NCBI RefSeq assembly: GCF_024699965.1 | Contig: NZ_JAJOMZ010000004.1 | Span: 806,001-870,000 of the forward strand | From: Flavobacterium sp. J372 | GTDB lineage: Bacteria > Bacteroidota > Bacteroidia > Flavobacteriales > Flavobacteriaceae | DNA: 64,000 nucleotides | Direction: 5' to 3' | Shown here: one piece after another, positions 17,494 to 26,553 of the stretch | Layout: each line of letters starts with the position of its first letter | How positions within the stretch are numbered: the first letter of the stretch is position 1 | Made by a program: the position numbers and the translations under genes | The notes under the pieces: generated by a model | What the model was told of the DNA's origin: nothing | What the model saw: only the letters and a program-made list of their open reading frames with translations | Databases searched by the model: none

Positions 17494-17862
17494 ATGTACG
17501 CAATCGTAGAGATAGCAGGGCAGCAATTTAAAGTTAGCAAAGACCAAAAGGTTTTCGTTCACCGTCTTGAAGGCAAAGAAGGAGATGCGGTATCATTCGC
17601 AAAAGTTCTTATGCTTGATGCAGACGGAAGCATTACCCTAGGCGCCCCGGCTATAGAAGGTGCTTCGGTAGAAGCCAAAGTGCTGCAGCACTTAAAAGGT
17701 GACAAAGTAATTGTTTTCAAAAAGAAGCGCAGGAAAGGCTACAAGAAGAAAAATGGCCACCGCCAGTCGCTAACGCAAATCCAGATATCTGGCATCACTG
17801 CGCCGGGAGCTAAAAAAGCTGCCAAGAAAACAGAGAAAGCTGAAACTGAAACTGCAGAATAA
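17494..17862 (+). CDS. rplU: 50S ribosomal protein L21
   Basis: A 122-residue large-subunit protein. It begins [18 protein letters not shown] and contains [20 protein letters not shown], the rRNA-binding signature of L21. The C-terminal ~20 residues are an Ala/Lys/Glu tail ([16 protein letters not shown]) that many L21 proteins lack. It is paired with rpmA, 26 bases downstream, as in most bacteria. Confidence 0.98.
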   Translation: MYAIVEIAGQQFKVSKDQKVFVHRLEGKEGDAVSFAKVLMLDADGSITLGAPAIEGASVEAKVLQHLKGDKVIVFKKKRRKGYKKKNGHRQSLTQIQISGITAPGAKKAAKKTEKAETETAE

Positions 17863-17888
17863 TATTAACAATTAAAAACTAAAACATC

Positions 17889-18149
17889 ATGGCTCACAAG
17901 AAAGGTGTCGGTAGTTCTAAGAACGGTAGGGAATCAGAGTCGAAACGTCTTGGCGTTAAGATATATGGTGGCCAGGCTGCTATTGCCGGCAACATCATAG
18001 TAAGGCAGAGAGGTTCTAAGCACAACCCGGGCGAGAATGTGTACATGGGCAAAGACCATACACTACACGCTAAGGTTGACGGTATCGTGAAGTTCCAGAA
18101 AAAAGGAGACAACAAGTCTTATGTTTCTGTAGTAGCGGTAGAAGCATAA
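17889..18149 (+). CDS. rpmA: 50S ribosomal protein L27
   Basis: An 86-residue protein beginning [20 protein letters not shown], the conserved N-terminal tail that reaches the peptidyl transferase centre, followed by [22 protein letters not shown]. It begins directly with MAHKKG, so no N-terminal cleavage extension of the Firmicutes type is present. A strong terminator follows. Confidence 0.98.
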   Translation: MAHKKGVGSSKNGRESESKRLGVKIYGGQAAIAGNIIVRQRGSKHNPGENVYMGKDHTLHAKVDGIVKFQKKGDNKSYVSVVAVEA

Positions 18150-18172
18150 GCTTTATCCTCAATACATTATAC

Positions 18173-18207
18173 AAAAGCTCTTTCGCCACAGGCGGAGGGG
18201 CTTTTTT
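18173..18207 (+). terminator. Intrinsic terminator of rplU-rpmA
   Basis: AAAAGC(TC)TTTCGCC, an ACA loop and GGCGGAGGGGCTTTTTT form a long stem with a T run, 23 bases after the L27 stop codon. Confidence 0.85.
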
Positions 18208-18288
18208 GTTTTATACTTTAACGAAACGGTAACAGCATCACTATGTTTTTAGTCCGAACTTTATAATATATCTTGAAAAGTTACCATT

Positions 18289-18729
18289 ATGAGTACAGCC
18301 AAAAACCTGCTTGCCGGCCTTGGGGGCGCCATAGCCTTAAACATAATGCATGAAAGCTTAAAGAAAACCGACAGCGGTATGCCGCGGGTTGATCTTGTTG
18401 GTGAAGAAGCCTTGCAGAAAATTCTACATTACTTCGGTACACACATATCAGGTAAAGACAATTTGTATGCGGCCACGCTGGGAGGAGATTTGGTAAGCAA
18501 TGCGTTATATTACAGCGCTATTGGTGCAGGCGGTACTGAAGGTGTCTGGCCACGTGCTTTAGCTTTAGGATTATCTGGAGGTATTGGCGCGCTTGTATTG
18601 CCTGAGCCAATGGGCCTCGACCCGGAGCCGGTTACTAAAACCACTAAATCTAAAGTATTGACAGTTGCTTATTATACTGCGGGCGCATTGGTTACTGCGG
18701 CTATATTAACTGCCATAAAAAAGAAGTAA
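18289..18729 (+). CDS. Hypothetical small membrane protein
   Basis: A 146-residue protein I do not recognise. Three hydrophobic stretches are visible: about 5-20 (NLLAGLGGAIALNIMH), 80-100 (WPRALALGLSGGIGALVLP) and 122-142 (VAYYTAGALVTAAILTAI). A central part (LQKILHYFGTH) is amphipathic. It has its own terminator, so it seems to be a single-gene unit. A membrane location is inferred from the hydrophobicity. Confidence 0.75.
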   Translation: MSTAKNLLAGLGGAIALNIMHESLKKTDSGMPRVDLVGEEALQKILHYFGTHISGKDNLYAATLGGDLVSNALYYSAIGAGGTEGVWPRALALGLSGGIGALVLPEPMGLDPEPVTKTTKSKVLTVAYYTAGALVTAAILTAIKKK

Positions 18730-18750
18730 TTTGAAATGTACATATTTTTA

Positions 18751-18783
18751 AAGGCTTGCGAATATTTTCGCCGGCCTTTTTTG
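18751..18783 (+). terminator. Intrinsic terminator of the 146-residue membrane protein gene
   Basis: AAGGC...CGAA, a short loop, TTCG...GCCTT and six T form an interrupted stem followed by a T run, 22 bases past the stop codon. Confidence 0.75.
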
Positions 18784-18876
18784 TTGTCATAATCTTGTTA
18801 AAAATATCTAAAAATATTTGTTAATGTTTTTGTATAATTTGCTTAAACTTGCGCCGTTATGCAAATTACTTAACTA

Positions 18877-20580
18877 ATGAAAAAACAGATTTTACTTTTT
18901 ATAGTTGTGCTTAATGCCGTAGTGGGTTTTGCGCAGAAAACACTCTCTAATGACTACAGCTATACAGTTAGCGCACCGTATAAACTTTTTGAAGGCAAGA
19001 AATTTTATTTCAGCAATAATAATCGATTACTTGCCGTAAAAATAGAAGAGCGTGATGTAATGCTGCAGATATTCAATAATAAAGATGAAAAAGTTTCATT
19101 TATAGCTGAAAAAAAATATGAAGATTTCCCCAAAAATATGCAGCTTGAAGATGTTATAGAACATGGAGGCAGATATTACCTTTTCTATTCACTTTGGGAT
19201 GGAAGAAACGATAAAGAGCAGCTATTTGTGCGCGAAATAGATTTTGTAAAAGGAATATTTACAGCAGAGGCGAAGCTGCTATTAAAGGTTGACGGTAAAG
19301 TTACGGGCGCACCTTTAAAAACCAAACTTAACTGGAGCGGTATTGATGATGAAGAACGAGGTGGCTGGGTTGACAGCCCGAACTTGTGGTCTAACGGAGT
19401 TAATACCTTAAATAGCCTTGAGACCACAGATAAGTTTGACTTTATTCAGGATATGGAGAAGAAGAAGCTGCTTGTGCAATATAGGATGAAGCCCAAAATA
19501 AAAAGTGATACAAAAAGCTATGACATAATTGGAATGGCCGGTTTTGATCAGGGATTAACAATGACATCTCAGGAAGAAATAAAGATGCCATATACCGAGC
19601 GCAGGATGGATGCCCTTGATTATGCAATTGACATGCAGGGAAATACTTATATACTTGCGAAGGTATTTCATGATGACAGTAATAAAAGCAAAAAAGAAGG
19701 TGCACCAAATTACCATATAGAACTTATGCGTTTAAAAAATGGAAGCAATTAAATTAAAACGACCAAGATAAATATCAAAGATAAATTTATAAGGACGCTT
19801 ACCTTACAGGAAACGCCGGGTGATTACATGGTATGCGCCGGTTTTTATAATATAGGGAAAAATAAATTTTCAAGTGACGGGTTTATTGTAGCAAAAGCTG
19901 GTAAAGATGGCGAGCTTTATGATGTAAAAACCTATGAAATTCCGCTTGAGATTTTGAACCAGAATTTATCTGAAAGTAAAAAGAAGAAAAACGAAAAGAA
20001 AGATGAGGAAGGAAAAGCTGAATTTGAAGCGCTCAAATTACAGGAAGTAATTGTAAATAACGATGGCAGCCTTGTGCTTTTAGGAGAGCAGTATTATACA
20101 GAACTTCATCAAAAACCATCAACATCTAAAAGTAAAGTATTTACACATTACCGTACATATCATTATAATGACCTGCTAGCTGCCAGGATAGATAAATCAG
20201 GCAATCTGTCATGGATAAAGAAAATGCCTAAGAAGCAAAGAGGCCGTAATCAAAAAGGAGGCATGTCATACAAAAATATTTCAGCAAACGGGTCACATTA
20301 CTTCCTTTATCTTGATAACGTAAAGAATTTTAACTTGCCGGCAGATAAGAAGCCTGCTTTGCATACAGATGGTGAAGGTGGATATTTCACTTCTTATAAA
20401 ATTGATGACGCCACAGGTGCTGTCTCAGCAGGATCAGTTTTTAATGTTCGTGATGTCGAGGATATGACAATATATGAATTTGGTACAGAACGTATACTTA
20501 AAACTGCTGAAAACGAATTTGTTTTGGAATTTTATAAAAAGAAAAAGGAAGATGTAATGTTAAAAGTAAAGATGCTGTAA
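18877..20580 (+). pseudogene. Hypothetical secreted protein interrupted by an in-frame stop
   Basis: Signal peptide MKKQILLFIVVLNAVVGFAQ, then an extracytoplasmic protein of unknown family. Codon 292 (19750-19752) is TAA. The same frame continues without another stop: IKTTKINIKDKFIRTLTLQE and on through to 20580. The ORF that could start at the ATG 19828 has no signal peptide and no start context, so the two halves are one gene of ~567 codons. The content is beta-rich (many K/D/F/Y) with a Lys/Glu-rich loop near 20000-20030. A point mutation, a short AATTA duplication or a miscalled base could have created the stop. Confidence 0.75.
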
Positions 20581-20688
20581 AAATTAAGCCGGCTTATCTG
20601 CCTAATCATTAGTGTTGAGACTTAACCTTGGAATTCAGGGACTTTAGATATATTGTTTTAACATTATATTACAACATGGATAAAATAT

Positions 20689-20696
20689 TACATTTG
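20689..20696 (+). promoter_or_regulatory. -7 promoter element of the 341-residue gene
   Basis: TACATTTG matches TAnnTTTG exactly and lies 20 bases before the ATG at 20717. I see no TTG at the usual -33 spacing. Confidence 0.6.
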
Positions 20697-20716
20697 CAAA
20701 ATAAACTAAATTAATA

Positions 20717-21742
20717 ATGAAGAAAATCTTTACTGTACTATTATTTGCAATATCTGTTATGTCTTACGCACAATTATCAATGCGTACAGATAAGAAAGAA
20801 TTGCTTGACCGTTTTAAAAATACCGAAACTGTTTTTATTCTTTCAAACGCATATGAGACCAAGGTGTATGATGATATTCTTAAGCAAACCTGGACTGTTA
20901 CACCCTATAAAATAATAAAAATTGAAGACTTTAATCCGTTGGAGTATATGGATGATAAGCATTCATTTGCAATGCTCGACGGTAATGTTGTTATAAAGAA
21001 AAATGGGTCATACTTACATTCATACATGTCCTTTTTTATATTTGACCACGAGGATAAACTTAAAGAAATTGAAAAGTTTAAAAAGAAAACCGGCAAAAAA
21101 AGGGATGATTATGATTTGATGAGAGAAAACCGCATAACTATCGCAGACTTTTTTCTTTACAAAAATGCGGACTTCATTAAAAAAAATGAGTCAGGGCCTA
21201 TTGCCGGGAAAGAAATGCCAAATGATAACATGATACGTATCATCAGATATCTTACTGATGAAATGTATATGGATGATAACGTTTTTCATAATTATAAACC
21301 GGGTTTCCTAAAAAATTATTTCCAGAAAGTTAATGCACTTATTACAGAAGGGAAACCATATGGACTATATGGCGGAGCCTGCACGGCTGAAATAAAACAA
21401 CTAAAGAACAAAACCCTTTATGTGCCTCAGTATGTTGGCCTGAAGTATAATGCTATGTCAAGGACAGAAACAGATAAGACACAGGAAAATAAAACTAAGC
21501 TATTTGAAGATTATAAATATAACTATGAGTATATTGATACGGATAAGCTAAGCGATAGGATAATGGCCGGTGAAGAATTTTATTATCTGCGCTATGTTAT
21601 GGAAAATGCACAGAAATATGTGCAGGTAGTAAACTCAAAAACAGGCGAGATTATTTACAAAAACTACCATCCTATGAGCTATAACCTTAATGAAGGTAAT
21701 ATTGAAGATATTAGAAAAGCTATTGAAAAAGGTAAGGTATAG
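20717..21742 (+). CDS. Hypothetical secreted protein
   Basis: A 341-residue protein with a signal peptide (residues 1-19, ending MSYAQ). No domain is recognised. It is rich in Lys, Asp and aromatic residues, with no membrane segment after the signal and no Cys at the cleavage site, so a periplasmic location is likely. It is a single-gene unit with its own promoter element and a terminator shared with the convergent halogenase-like gene. Confidence 0.75.
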   Translation: MKKIFTVLLFAISVMSYAQLSMRTDKKELLDRFKNTETVFILSNAYETKVYDDILKQTWTVTPYKIIKIEDFNPLEYMDDKHSFAMLDGNVVIKKNGSYLHSYMSFFIFDHEDKLKEIEKFKKKTGKKRDDYDLMRENRITIADFFLYKNADFIKKNESGPIAGKEMPNDNMIRIIRYLTDEMYMDDNVFHNYKPGFLKNYFQKVNALITEGKPYGLYGGACTAEIKQLKNKTLYVPQYVGLKYNAMSRTETDKTQENKTKLFEDYKYNYEYIDTDKLSDRIMAGEEFYYLRYVMENAQKYVQVVNSKTGEIIYKNYHPMSYNLNEGNIEDIRKAIEKGKV

Positions 21743-21765
21743 ATTTATATGAATATGTATTAAAG

Positions 21766-21793
21766 AAAAAAGCGCCTTAAACGGCGCTTTTTT
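21766..21793. terminator. Bidirectional terminator
   Basis: AAAAAAGCGCC, loop TTAAAC, GGCGCTTTTTT. It is symmetric, so it can end both the plus-strand hypothetical gene and the minus-strand halogenase-like gene, whose stop codon (21777-21779) lies in the loop. Confidence 0.9.
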
Positions 21794-23026
21794 CTTTTTC
21801 CATGTTTATCATGTAAGCCATATTTTTAATAACCTTATCGTGCTTCTTCACAAACGGGTTCTCCTCGTTCCAAACGTAGCCTGCAAGTACAGAGCATATC
21901 TTTTCCTTTACGTCGGGGTTTTCAGGCCTGTGGAAGAAAAGTGTCTGCAGGTTCCCGGTGTACCACTCTTTTACATATGTGGCAAACACATTTACACCCC
22001 CTGCGCATATATTCGGTATATTCCTTATCCCAGTCTACTTTTTCTCCTCTAAGCTCACGCAGGAAAAGCTTGGCCGACAGCATGCCCGACTCAGTTGCGA
22101 AACATACGCCTGATGAAAACACCGGGTCAAGAAACTCGCTGCTATTGCCTGTAAGGGTATAACCCGGGCCGCAAAGGCGCGTTACCGAGCAGCTGTAGTT
22201 TTCAATTTTGTGCGGTTCAAACAAAAAGTCAATACCTTCAAAACGGTTGCGGTAGTAATCGCTTTGGTTTATGATGTACTGCAATTTTTCGGTATTCGTC
22301 TCTCCGGGTATTGCATTAATGTAAGTTGTTGGCCCAACCACGCCAATGCTTGTATTTCCGTTTGAAAAAGGTATAATCCATACCCAAACCTTTGTTTCAA
22401 GAATGTCGAAAGAAATCTGTGTACCCTCAACACCTTCAGGGCGGCGCGTGTCTTTTACATGGGTAAACATTGATGAGTTTTCAGGTATAGAAGATGGTGC
22501 ATCAAGGTTAAGCAGCCTTGGCAGCACACGGCCATAACCGCTTGAATCTATTATAAACCTTGCAGAAATCTCGCTGATGTTTCCGTCTTTGTCGCGAACA
22601 GTTGTAACAGAGTCAGTCTCTTTAAATTTCACGTCAAGCACTTCTGTTTCAAACTCAAGGTCAACGCCTTTGCGTTTTGTTTCCTGTGCCAGTACATTGT
22701 CAAAATCAGCACGAGGTATCTGCCAGGTCCAGTCCCAGCCCTCGCCAAATTTCTCACTGAAGTCAAACAGGCAGATTTCTTCCCCACGGATAAATCTTGC
22801 GCCGAATTTCTTCTCGTACCCCCTGGCTGTCCAGCGCCTCGAAAAGACCTGCTTCTTCAAAGTGGTCCATTACCCGCGGGATAAGGCTTTCGCCTATCAC
22901 AAACCGCGGGAATTTCTGTTTCTCCACAACCTTTACCTTAATCCCGTTCTTGTGCAGGTAAGATGCTGCCACACAACCTGAAGGGCCTGCACCTATCACC
23001 AAAACATCTACACTCTCTTTTAACAT
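21777..23026 (-). pseudogene. Flavin-dependent halogenase-like oxidoreductase, two frameshifts
   Basis: Three ORFs read as one protein of about 416 residues. N-terminal piece: FAD-binding VLVIGAGPSGCVAASYLHK and GESLIPRV. Middle piece: KKFGARFIRG, which aligns with the Lys region of phenol-type halogenases, and WTWQIP, the WxWxIP signature of flavin-dependent halogenases. C-terminal piece: FATYVKEWYTGNLQ. Removing one G from each of two G5 runs (C5 at 22819-22823 and 21997-22001) restores a continuous frame. It is divergent from the ammonia-lyase. The substrate could be the flexirubin aryl head, since some flexirubins carry chlorine, or it may be a halogenase-like monooxygenase. Confidence 0.8.
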
Positions 23027-23067
23027 ATATAAGTTTTTGTGTATCTTAAAATTATCTTGAATTATAT

Positions 23068-23075
23068 TACATTTG
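23068..23075 (+). promoter_or_regulatory. -7 promoter element of the flexirubin operon
   Basis: TACATTTG is an exact TAnnTTTG match 80 bases before the ammonia-lyase ATG, giving a leader of about 75 bases. No good TTG is seen at the -33 position, so expression may need an activator; that is inference. Confidence 0.55.
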
Positions 23076-23155
23076 TACCCCTGTAAAAGTAGTTACATTA
23101 AACTAAATTATACAAAAAAATTACGCAGAGGGCAATATAAAACCAAATTTAAGAA

Positions 23156-24682
23156 ATGATAAACAGGTACCTTAGCCTTAATGAGTTTGAAGCGATAATA
23201 TTTGGGAATGAAAAAGTTGAGCTTAGCAATGATGTTACAGCCCGCGTTACCGACAGTTTTGAGTTTTTAAAAGAGTTCTCGTCCAATAAGATTATTTATG
23301 GCGTTAATACGGGCTTTGGCCCAATGGCGCAATACCGCGTACCTGACGAAGACCGTGTGCAGCTGCAGTATAACCTTATACGCAGCCATGCTTCGGGCAC
23401 AGGCAAACCATTGTCTGCCGCTTTTGTAAAGTCGGCTATGCTTGCCCGGCTTAATACATTGGCGCTTGGCAATTCGGGCGTGCACCCGTCAGCGGTCAAT
23501 CTTATGAAAGAGCTTATCAACCGGGATATAACTCCGCTTATTTTTGAGCATGGCGGCGTTGGCGCGAGTGGTGATTTGGTTCAGCTTGCCCATCTTGCAC
23601 TGGTACTTATTGGCGAAGGTGAAGTTTTCTATAAAGGCGAACGCCGTAATACCTCAGAGGTTTTCGCTATCGAAGGCTTGAAGCCAATAACAGTTGCCAT
23701 ACGTGAAGGGCTTGCGCTTATGAACGGGACTTCGGTTATGACGGGTATAGGCGTTGTCAACCTGTACAACGCAAAGAAATTACTTGACTGGTCGGTTAAA
23801 TTTTCATCGGCTATAAATGAAGTGGTAAGGGCTTATGACGACCATATGTCTTCAGAGCTGAATAATACAAAATTGCACAAAGGCCAGCAGGAAGTGGCCG
23901 GGCGTATGCGCAGTCATATAGCCGACAGTAAGCTTACCCGCAAACGTGAAGAGCATCTTTACAGCGGTGAAAATACAGAAACCGTATTTAAAGAAAAGGT
24001 GCAGGAGTACTACTCACTGCGGTGCATCCCTCAGATACTGGGCCCGGTGCTCGACACAATAAATAATGTGGCAGAAGTGCTGGAGAATGAAATAAACTCG
24101 GCTAATGATAACCCTATTGTAGATGTAAAAACAAAACAGGTATATCATGGCGGGAATTTCCACGGAGATTATATCTCGCTCGAAATGGATAAGCTTAAGA
24201 TTGTGGTTGCAAAGCTTAGCATGCTTGCCGAGCGCCAGCTGAATTACCTTATGAATGCAAGGATAAACGAGCTTATGCCTCCTTTTACCAACATGGGCAG
24301 GCTTGGCTTCAACTTCGGCTTGCAGGGCGTGCAGTTCACGGCTGTTTCAACTACTGCTGAAAACCAGACATTATCTAACCCTATGTATGTGCATAGCATC
24401 CCTAACAATAATGATAACCAGGATATTGTAAGCATGGGTACTAATGCTGCCGTGATTACAGCTAAGGTGATTGAGAATGCATTTGAGGTGCTTGCGGTGG
24501 AACTGATGGCAATAATCCAGGCAATTGACCTGTTGGGGCAAAAGGATGAGGTGTCTTCGGCTACAAGAAAAATATATGATGAAGCCAGGGCGATACTGCC
24601 GGCATTTACCGAAGATATGGCGCTATACCCATATGTGCAGCGCCTGAAAGAATATCTTATGGATAGCAAAACCAATAATTAA
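23156..24682 (+). CDS. Tyrosine ammonia-lyase (HAL/PAL family)
   Basis: A 508-residue lyase that forms the MIO cofactor from Ala137-Ser138-Gly139 in GGVGASGDLVQLAH. It removes ammonia from an aromatic amino acid. Ser77-His78 in LIRSHASGTGKP is the HAL/TAL-type selectivity pair rather than the PAL-type Phe-Leu. Near-identity in many segments to the F. johnsoniae tyrosine ammonia-lyase (IIYGVNTGFGPMAQY, VQEYYSLRC, NNNDNQDIVSMGTN) supports tyrosine as substrate and 4-coumarate as product, the starter of the aryl polyene. First gene of the operon. A histidine ammonia-lyase is the alternative, but no hut genes are nearby. Confidence 0.93.
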   Translation: MINRYLSLNEFEAIIFGNEKVELSNDVTARVTDSFEFLKEFSSNKIIYGVNTGFGPMAQYRVPDEDRVQLQYNLIRSHASGTGKPLSAAFVKSAMLARLNTLALGNSGVHPSAVNLMKELINRDITPLIFEHGGVGASGDLVQLAHLALVLIGEGEVFYKGERRNTSEVFAIEGLKPITVAIREGLALMNGTSVMTGIGVVNLYNAKKLLDWSVKFSSAINEVVRAYDDHMSSELNNTKLHKGQQEVAGRMRSHIADSKLTRKREEHLYSGENTETVFKEKVQEYYSLRCIPQILGPVLDTINNVAEVLENEINSANDNPIVDVKTKQVYHGGNFHGDYISLEMDKLKIVVAKLSMLAERQLNYLMNARINELMPPFTNMGRLGFNFGLQGVQFTAVSTTAENQTLSNPMYVHSIPNNNDNQDIVSMGTNAAVITAKVIENAFEVLAVELMAIIQAIDLLGQKDEVSSATRKIYDEARAILPAFTEDMALYPYVQRLKEYLMDSKTNN

Positions 24683-24698
24683 CATAAATATCAGTACC

Positions 24699-25811
24699 AT
24701 GAAAAAACTACTTCTTTTATTGCTGATTATCACCAATGCAGTATTTGCGCAAGAGCTTGCACTGGTAAAAGTTGACGGCCGCATTGGCTATATAAATAAG
24801 TCAGGCGAAATGGCAATCAAGCCGCAATTCCTGAAAGCCAAAGATTTTCATGAAGGCCTTGCAGCTGTGGAAGACCAGGGCAAATGGGGCTTTATCAATA
24901 CCAAAGGAGACTGGGCTATAGAACCCCAATTTACTAAGGTGAAGGATTTTAACAGCGGCCTGTGTGTGGTTGAAAAAGACAACCGATGGTATTACATCAA
25001 CAAAAAGGGCGAATCGGCCAAGATGCCTATAACCGACAAATATTATGATTTTGAAGACGGCGTAGCCTTTATAAAACGCAGCGAGAAAGTAGGCCTTATG
25101 AATGCCAAAGGTGATGTGGTGCTTGAGCCAAAATATGATGGCATTAAATCTTTCCATGGAAACTATGCGCGCGTAAAAACAGGTGACCGCTGGGGTATTA
25201 TTGACAAGACAGGCAAAGTGGTTGTAGATGTAATGTATGAAGAGATTGGCAACTACCACAAGGGTGTTACATGGGCCCGCAGTGGAACAGCTTTCGGGCT
25301 TGTGACCGATAATAAATTTAAGGCTATAGATGGTGTTGACAAGATATGGGACTTCCATTCACAAGATATCACCTATGCCCGCAAAGGTAAAAAAGTAGGG
25401 TTTATTGACCTTAAAGGCAACTGGGTTATAGAGCCTAAGTTTGATAAAGCACGCGCATTTAACAAAAACCTTGCACCTGTTGCAGTAGGCAAAAAGTGGG
25501 GCTATGTAAATACCAAAGGCGAAATGGCTATTGAAGCAATTTATAACGATGCTGAAGTTTTCAGCGCTGATGGCCTTGCTCCTGTAAAAGACAAAGACTG
25601 GGGTTTTATTGATGCCGACGGTAAAATTGTTATCCCTACAAATTACGGCATTACATCAGCTTTCGGTTTCCTTGACGGAGATGATGACAGCAAAGGTTTT
25701 GTAAACGGTGTTGCAAGGGTAAAGAGCAACAAAAAATGGGGCTTTATTGATAAAACAGGAAAAGTGCTTGGCAATACCTGGTATGAAAACGCCGAGCTTT
25801 TCTCAAAATAA
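24699..25811 (+). CDS. Secreted WG repeat protein
   Basis: A 370-residue protein with a signal peptide (MKKLLLLLLIITNAVFAQ) and about nine WG repeats of ~35-40 residues, each with a core like KWGFINTKGDWAIEPQF, RWGIIDKTGKVVVD or KWGYVNTKGEMAIEA. WG repeats form beta-hairpin solenoids, and their function is usually unknown. It lies 16 bases after the ammonia-lyase and 6 bases before fabG, so it is co-transcribed with the pigment genes. A surface or periplasmic scaffold role is possible but unproven. Confidence 0.88.
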   Translation: MKKLLLLLLIITNAVFAQELALVKVDGRIGYINKSGEMAIKPQFLKAKDFHEGLAAVEDQGKWGFINTKGDWAIEPQFTKVKDFNSGLCVVEKDNRWYYINKKGESAKMPITDKYYDFEDGVAFIKRSEKVGLMNAKGDVVLEPKYDGIKSFHGNYARVKTGDRWGIIDKTGKVVVDVMYEEIGNYHKGVTWARSGTAFGLVTDNKFKAIDGVDKIWDFHSQDITYARKGKKVGFIDLKGNWVIEPKFDKARAFNKNLAPVAVGKKWGYVNTKGEMAIEAIYNDAEVFSADGLAPVKDKDWGFIDADGKIVIPTNYGITSAFGFLDGDDDSKGFVNGVARVKSNKKWGFIDKTGKVLGNTWYENAELFSK

Positions 25812-25817
25812 TTATAT

Positions 25818-26549
25818 ATGAAGTGTGCATTAGTAACAGGAGGTTCACGCGGTATAGGCCGTGCCATCTGCCAAAGGCTGGCAGCTGACGGCGGTTACCA
25901 CATTCTTATAAATTACCAGGCCAATGCTGCGGCTGCTGAAGAAACCTTAGCTAAGGTAAAAGAAGCAGGCGCAACAGGCGAAATCATAAAGTTTGATGTT
26001 GCCAATGCCGATGAGGTAAAAGCTGCACTTACCGCATGGCAGGACGCTAACCCTGAGGCCGTGGTTGAAGTGGTTGTTAACAATGCAGGCATAACTCGCG
26101 ATGGTTTGTTTATGTGGATGAGCCAGGATGACTGGCAGCAGGTAATCAATACCAGCCTGAATGGTTTCTACAACGTAACCAACTTCCTGATACAGAAAAT
26201 GCTTCGTAATAAATACGGCCGTATCATCAATATGGTATCGGTTTCAGGTGTGAAAGGCACACCCGGGCAAACTAATTACAGCGCGGCAAAAGGCGCAGTT
26301 GTGGCGGCTACCAAAGCGCTTGCACAAGAAGTGGCCAAGCGCAACATTACTGTCAACGCTGTGGCCCCAGGCTTCATACGTACCGATATGACAGGGCAGC
26401 TTGATGAGAAGGAACTTATAAAAATGGTGCCTGCCAACCGTTTTGGAGAGGCCGAAGAAGTAGCTGACCTTGTAGGTTTCCTGGCATCGCGAAAAGCGGG
26501 TTATATTACAGGCGAAGTGATAAATATTAACGGAGGAATTTATTCGTAA
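25818..26549 (+). CDS. 3-oxoacyl-ACP reductase (FabG-like)
   Basis: A 243-residue short-chain dehydrogenase. TGGSRGIGRAI is the NADPH-binding loop, NNAGITRDG the structural motif, and a Ser upstream of YSAAKGA gives the Ser-Tyr-Lys catalytic set. It should reduce the beta-keto group during polyene chain extension. It lies 4 bases before a ketosynthase gene. It could also serve general fatty acid synthesis, but its place in the operon argues for the pigment pathway. Confidence 0.92.
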   Translation: MKCALVTGGSRGIGRAICQRLAADGGYHILINYQANAAAAEETLAKVKEAGATGEIIKFDVANADEVKAALTAWQDANPEAVVEVVVNNAGITRDGLFMWMSQDDWQQVINTSLNGFYNVTNFLIQKMLRNKYGRIINMVSVSGVKGTPGQTNYSAAKGAVVAATKALAQEVAKRNITVNAVAPGFIRTDMTGQLDEKELIKMVPANRFGEAEEVADLVGFLASRKAGYITGEVININGGIYS

Positions 26550-26553
26550 TAGT

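Noticed and set aside
19828..20580. Separate gene starting at 19828
   Set aside because: It is in the same frame as the upstream ORF, has no signal peptide and no leader or promoter, and the DNA between the two reads as continuous protein.
22763..23026. Separate short NAD/FAD-binding protein
   Set aside because: It ends at a G5 frame break inside a larger oxidoreductase; the next frame continues the same fold.
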